Assembly: GCA_964059195.1 (NCBI GenBank) | Contig: CAXKWD010000001.1 | Coordinates: 156,538,532 to 156,602,531 of the forward strand | Source: Ectobius pallidus | Lineage: Eukaryota > Arthropoda > Insecta > Blattodea > Ectobiidae | Reading direction: 5' to 3' | DNA: 64,000 nucleotides | Part shown: positions 48,954 through 54,900 of the stretch, in pieces | Numbering within the stretch: the first letter of the stretch is position 1 | Layout: the number at the start of each line of letters is the position of its first letter | The notes under the pieces: generated by a model | What the model saw: only the letters and a program-made list of their open reading frames with translations | The model's database searches: none | Told to the model about the DNA's origin: nothing | Program-made: the position numbers and the translations under genes

Positions 48954-51900
48954 CTGATATTGCTTTTATCTTGACATACTAGGCCAAGATGAACAATATC
49001 ACAGATTAAAGAAGTAAAAAAATAAAACTGGAAATATGTCTGGAAAGCATATAAAACTTCCTTGCAAGAAAACTTCTTATATGAATTCATGTAATGTTCA
49101 ACATTCTGTGGATTCATGAACGCATATCTACATCTTAAAAATGTGGTATTGTGCAATAAGAAACCCGGTTGCAAAATCACTAAATCAGAGTGCCTCACAT
49201 TACTGTATATGAAGTAAATGTATTTCACTGAGGTCAACAATTAAGGGTAATCATAGGAGAGAGATTCCATCTGTGCTGTGATCCGATCTCTGTCTAGTTC
49301 AGTTGGTAGAGCACTGGCATGAAAAGCAAAAGATTGCAGGCTAGAATCTGGTGTCAGAGGACTTCCTAAAATGTCTCCTAAAATAATCCCTCTCTATAGT
49401 CATATTGCTTATGAGGGTTATGACTGAACATCATGACCCCAACATCATACTTTATTAACATACTGCTTCACTGTAAAAAGTTCCACTAGTAAAATAATAG
49501 GATAGTAAGTAAACAGTTACCTGTAGCAAGTGATATCGGAAGACAGCATTCCGTGCATCAACATTCTCAGTAACTTGTTTAGTAGCAAAGTTCACAATGT
49601 CAAACAGAGCTCTCACAATGACCAACACCAACTCCTTGCACCACACACTACAAAGATGGTCTGTTGACAACCATACAGTAGGTATTGCTGTGCTCTGTAA
49701 ACAATATGTCCTATCATTATTCTGTAGGCAAATATGGAATACTAAACAGTAAAAATTAATGTATTCAATAAACAAAATCAATTGTTAATCTAAAGCTGCC
49801 TTATCAAACATTCCTTCCATAGTTCAAGACTGGGTTTATGTTTGTTTGTTTATGTTTGTTTATTGTTAGCCAGTTGTACCAGGTGTACACGGCTGAGAAA
49901 TAATACAAGAGATTAAATACACAGAATGAAATATACAAAAACATACACTTAAGAAAATACAATAAAACTTTTAAGATAATACACTAATACACTTAAGAAA
50001 ATACACTAATACACTTAAGAAAAAACCCTAATACACTTAAGAAGAGACACTAATTAACAAAATTTTGAGAATTTTAAACACTCAACAATTTATGCACACT
50101 TTCTTATTATAAATATATATATATATGACTAATTCTTTTCATTTATAAATTCTTCTAATGAATAGTAGGCTTTTTCTAAGAGGAAAGATTTTATTTTTCT
50201 TAATTTGAGATTATTGCTTGAAGTGGTTTTTAATGAGGTCGGTAAGTGATTGTAAAGGTCTTTTGCTCTAATTTCTATACTTTTATTGCCTAAAGAACCT
50301 CTTAATGATTTCTTAAAATAATTACTATTGTTTCTTGTGTAGTGATAGTGCATGTTTTGGTTTTTGTCCTGAATGTAGTTTATTATTACAAATTTGATGT
50401 TTTCAAAGATATATAGGGAAGGAATTGTAAGTATTTTTAGTTTTTTAAATATATTTTTACAAGATTGAATTTGAGGTATTTTTTCTATGACTCTAATGGC
50501 TTTTTTTTGTAATCTGAATATACTTAATAATTTATTTTTTGATGAAGACCCCCAAAGAATTATGCCATAGTTTAAGTGAGAGTGAATGAAAGCGAAATAT
50601 AGTTGTTTTAGGGTAGCTTTATCCATAACTTGCCTCGTCTGTTTTAAAATGTAGATACCTTTATTTATTTTTTTCCTGATTTTCTCAATATGAAAATACC
50701 ATCGTAAATTTTGATCTATAACCAAGCCTAAAAAGTTTGAGTGATTGACTTCTGGAAGTTCCTCATTTTTTATTTTAATTTTGATGTTAGAAGTTTTTTC
50801 TTTCTTCAAAGTGATTTTCATCCAAACTGTTTTCTTGAGATTCATTACCATATCTAGATTTTTGAAGTATTCATCCACCATGTTAATTATTGAGTTTGCT
50901 TTATTTTCTAGACCCTTTAATGTATCGTCTGTGATTATAATTGTAGTGTCATCTGCATATCCTATTGCAGTTCCCCCAACATCTTCGACTTTCTGAAACA
51001 AATCATTTATATATAGTAAGAATAAATAAGGGCCAAGCTTTGAACCCTGTGGCACTCCTTGTTTTATTGTATTAAATTTTGATCTGTACTTGACTATGTT
51101 ATCATTTATTTCATGTTTAATTTCTACGCTTTGAGATCTGTTCTTTAAGTATTCCTTGATCCAATCTTTTGAAATTCCTCTTATACCATAGCCATCTAAT
51201 TTATCCAATAATTTTTTATTGTTGACACAGTCAAAGGCTTTAGACAGGTCCAAGAACATTGCGATTACATGTTTTCTATTATGTAGTGCCTGAATTATAA
51301 CATCATTTCCTTTACTAATGGCTAGTAATGTCGATTTTTTCTTTTGAAAACCAAATTGCTGATTTGACATAATTTTAAATTTATTGCAGAAATTTTGCAA
51401 TTGTTCGAGATACAGACCTTCCATAATTTTTGAGAATACCGAACATAACGAAATTGGTCTGTAATTTACTAAAGACTTTTTTGTACCTTTTTGTTTGTAT
51501 AAAGGTCTTACAATTATTTTATTTAATATTTCTGGAAATGTGCCTGTAGTAAAGCAATGATTTATCAAGTGGGTAAGAGGTTCTAAAATTTCGTACTTGC
51601 AAAATTTCAACATTTCATTTGAAAATTCATCGAGCCCCGCAGATCTTTTGCTTTTTAGAGAGCTAATTTGCTTAAGAAGATCATAATGTGTAATTTCTGA
51701 TATTACCATAGAATTGCTTGGAGAACTGGTGTGTATTACATTATCTAAAGCAAAATTACTGATTCCCAATTCTTTAGTTATGTTTATAAAATAATTATTA
51801 AATAGTTCACATTGTGCTGTCTCTTCAACCCCATGCTGCAAGAGGCAATGGCAAATCTCTGTAGTATTACTCTTGCCTTAAAGAGCTTTGGACGAGTTGT

Positions 51901-54900
51901 GGTCATCATCCCAAGACCCTTCATTCTGGGTCTGGATCTCCCTTTGGGCAGAACACTTATCATCATCATCACGTAATTGATGTGATCAAGAAATTAAGCC
52001 TGCATTGTTTGAAAATGACAGGTCAGCAAGATGTTAGTAAGGGTGACAAGGAATCTTACCATGATTTTCAATTTCAGGAAAATAATTGTTAGGTGTTTTT
52101 AAACCTTTAGAAAAAATCACAGAACACTTACACAGATAGGCTACACCATGAATCACCAGAAAAACCTGAACTTTATTGCTTCAAAACTGGGTTGCAGAAT
52201 TTCTTACTTAAATCTTACAATTTGCATCAATATCAGCTGACAGTTTGAACAATGGTATTCTAACTAAGCAGGAAAAGGGAAAGTTTTAAGTAATTTCCGG
52301 GGTGCGCGGGCAAAGAGAGTTAAGTCCACCATCCTAAAAAATTGAGATATGTCCGTAGAGTTATAGATAAAAATGTTCTCTACATTTGTGTTAAGTCCAG
52401 TAAGTCATATTCAAAATTGTATGGTAGTTATGGATGTGTGCCTTGTGGGTTTATCCATCTCTAAAGCTATGTTGGGCTGGTATAGTGTGTTAAGTCACTC
52501 TAATTCTCAGTAACAAGAAAGTGGACTTAACTCTCTTTGCCCGCGCACCCCGGATTTGTTCTTTTAGTGCAATTCTGGTGGTTCAGATTAAAATTCCAAT
52601 CTTGGTGGATAGTATCTGTGATGGACAAAATAGATGTGATGGGTTTTCAAGGCTCTCTCAACCATTCTTGTTGTGAATATTGCAAGTTGCCATCGCAGCA
52701 ATAGTGGCAACAGTGCCAGAAATTGGCCTAAAATTAAAATGTTTTAGAAATTACCGGTACTCTATAGTTAAAGAAGAAATGAACTTTTAACTATGGTAAA
52801 GGTAAAGTGAAGTGATCCCTATACAGGCCATGGAGGCCCAGAGGGTTCCAGGAGGTTGAGGCTCCCAGATTTTGGACATTCGGCACATGAAGGTGGTAAG
52901 GTTGTCAGCCTTACGCACCGGCCGCCTTCACCCCCAGGATTGCTCCTGGTACTCATTTCTGTTAGAGGCTGAGTCGACCCCAGGGCCATAGTGCCACCAG
53001 AAGGATTAGGCCAATTGAAAAATCTCAACGACCTCATCGGGAATCGAACCCGCGACCTTCCGGTTTGTAGCGCAGCGCCTCAACCACTACGCTACGGCGT
53101 ACCCCTTTAACTATGGTACTGTAATAAAAATGAAATGTTCTACTAAACAGGTAAACATGCTTTCAACTCGATACCCACCACAACATTTATATCAGCTTCT
53201 TGCATCAATGTCAATCCTGACCTAACAAGCACATCTCGATGGCCTCCTCCAATGCTTGCAACTGTCACATGGCTCAGATTCCCTTGAGCACCAAGTTCTC
53301 GGTTACGTTTCCAGTACCCATTCACCATGTCATAATACTGAGCTGTGTAAGAGTCCAATGCCAGGACTGGGCCACTGTGAGGTGTTACAAGAGTGATGAT
53401 TACACGAACCAAACTACTGTCAAAATTTGGATCCACAAAAAGACCTTTTGCTATCATGCCACCCTAGAAAATATAAAACACAATTTATAAGGAATTGTAA
53501 TTTTACTAATTTATGTAATTATTTGGGTAATTAAAAGAATTTAGATTACAGCCTATTATTTTAAAGAATATACGAGGGTGGAAAATCACTACTTTTTAAG
53601 GTATCGTTCACAAGAGGTTGTATCAGCCCACTAGTATGGGGCATATATGGCATACAATTGCCTAAAATTTTATAAAGTACGGATTTAAAACATTCTAATT
53701 GTAAGCTTAAGTATAGCTTCAGAGCAACGTACAGGTCATTACTTGGAGTATTGGTATTTCGTGTAATGTTTACCTATGTACAGGCTTTTTTTATTTTTTA
53801 TTTTTTTTATGTTAGCAACTGAGATAATAAAACAGAAACAGGCCTATTAGACATTAAATCCTTACCATAGAATGACCAATGAGAATGACAGATGAAGGTT
53901 GTTTGACATTATTTTTGTACAAAGACAAAATTCTGCGAATACAGTGATGAACAAAATCTCTTTGATCTTTGAGAACTCCTCCAAACAATCCTGAGTATTC
54001 TTCATTTAAGTCCACTGCAAAGTAGTCAAAGTGGAAAGGTATTCGAGAGTTCAATGTCTTCCACAGACTAACAGATGCTAGGGATCGTACTGAAAAAAAA
54101 GGTGTTTAATTAATTAACACGAAAATCACATAAAGAATGCACAATCAGCAGGGTCAGGATTTTTAGTTTATTTAATCGTTCTTTTAAGGTGCAAAAGAAA
54201 AGGGAAAGTGTTGTAAAATAAACATCCAGGCTCATCTCACAAGACAGTCTGCCTAAAGGTATCACATCATCATCTCATAGAGACATAGAATAGACATCTG
54301 ATGAGAGGACTGATGGAGTCCAAACATAGTAGAAGAAGCAGCAGTAAACATAAATCAAGAAATGGAGTGGAACAAGAATGAATGCATCCTCAATGCCTAT
54401 CTTCCTAATTTCTATTATCTACACTTTTTGCTAGACTTCTCAAATAAATCACTGTTGAAAGATTTCTTCAGAGCGTTGGGAGAGAATCTACAGCTGCAAC
54501 ATTGATCAAACTTCATGCAGAGTGTTGAAAAAGGCCCAGGCATGCTATATAATCCTTGCAATTTTTGGGGAAAAATAAGAACAGGTTGCCCTTAAGCTCC
54601 TCCCACTCGACTCACATCAGGACCCACCTGGGAAGGAGGGGTTTAGGGTGTTAGTAGTTCCACCATTGTCACCTAGATGTTTCTCGTTGCTTAGCACTTT
54701 GAAAATTTGGATTTTTTCTTTCTCCTCTTCTCTTCCTCTTTCTTCTCTTTCCTCCCTTGAACTCTCCTTCACTTACCTACCTATTTGGGACCGAATCCTA
54801 TCCTACAAATTTTCGCACCTAATAGGATTCGAACATGGGATCGCTAGCATCTTAACCACTATGCCATCGAGTGATCGTTGCGGTGTGAAGCGAGAATTCA

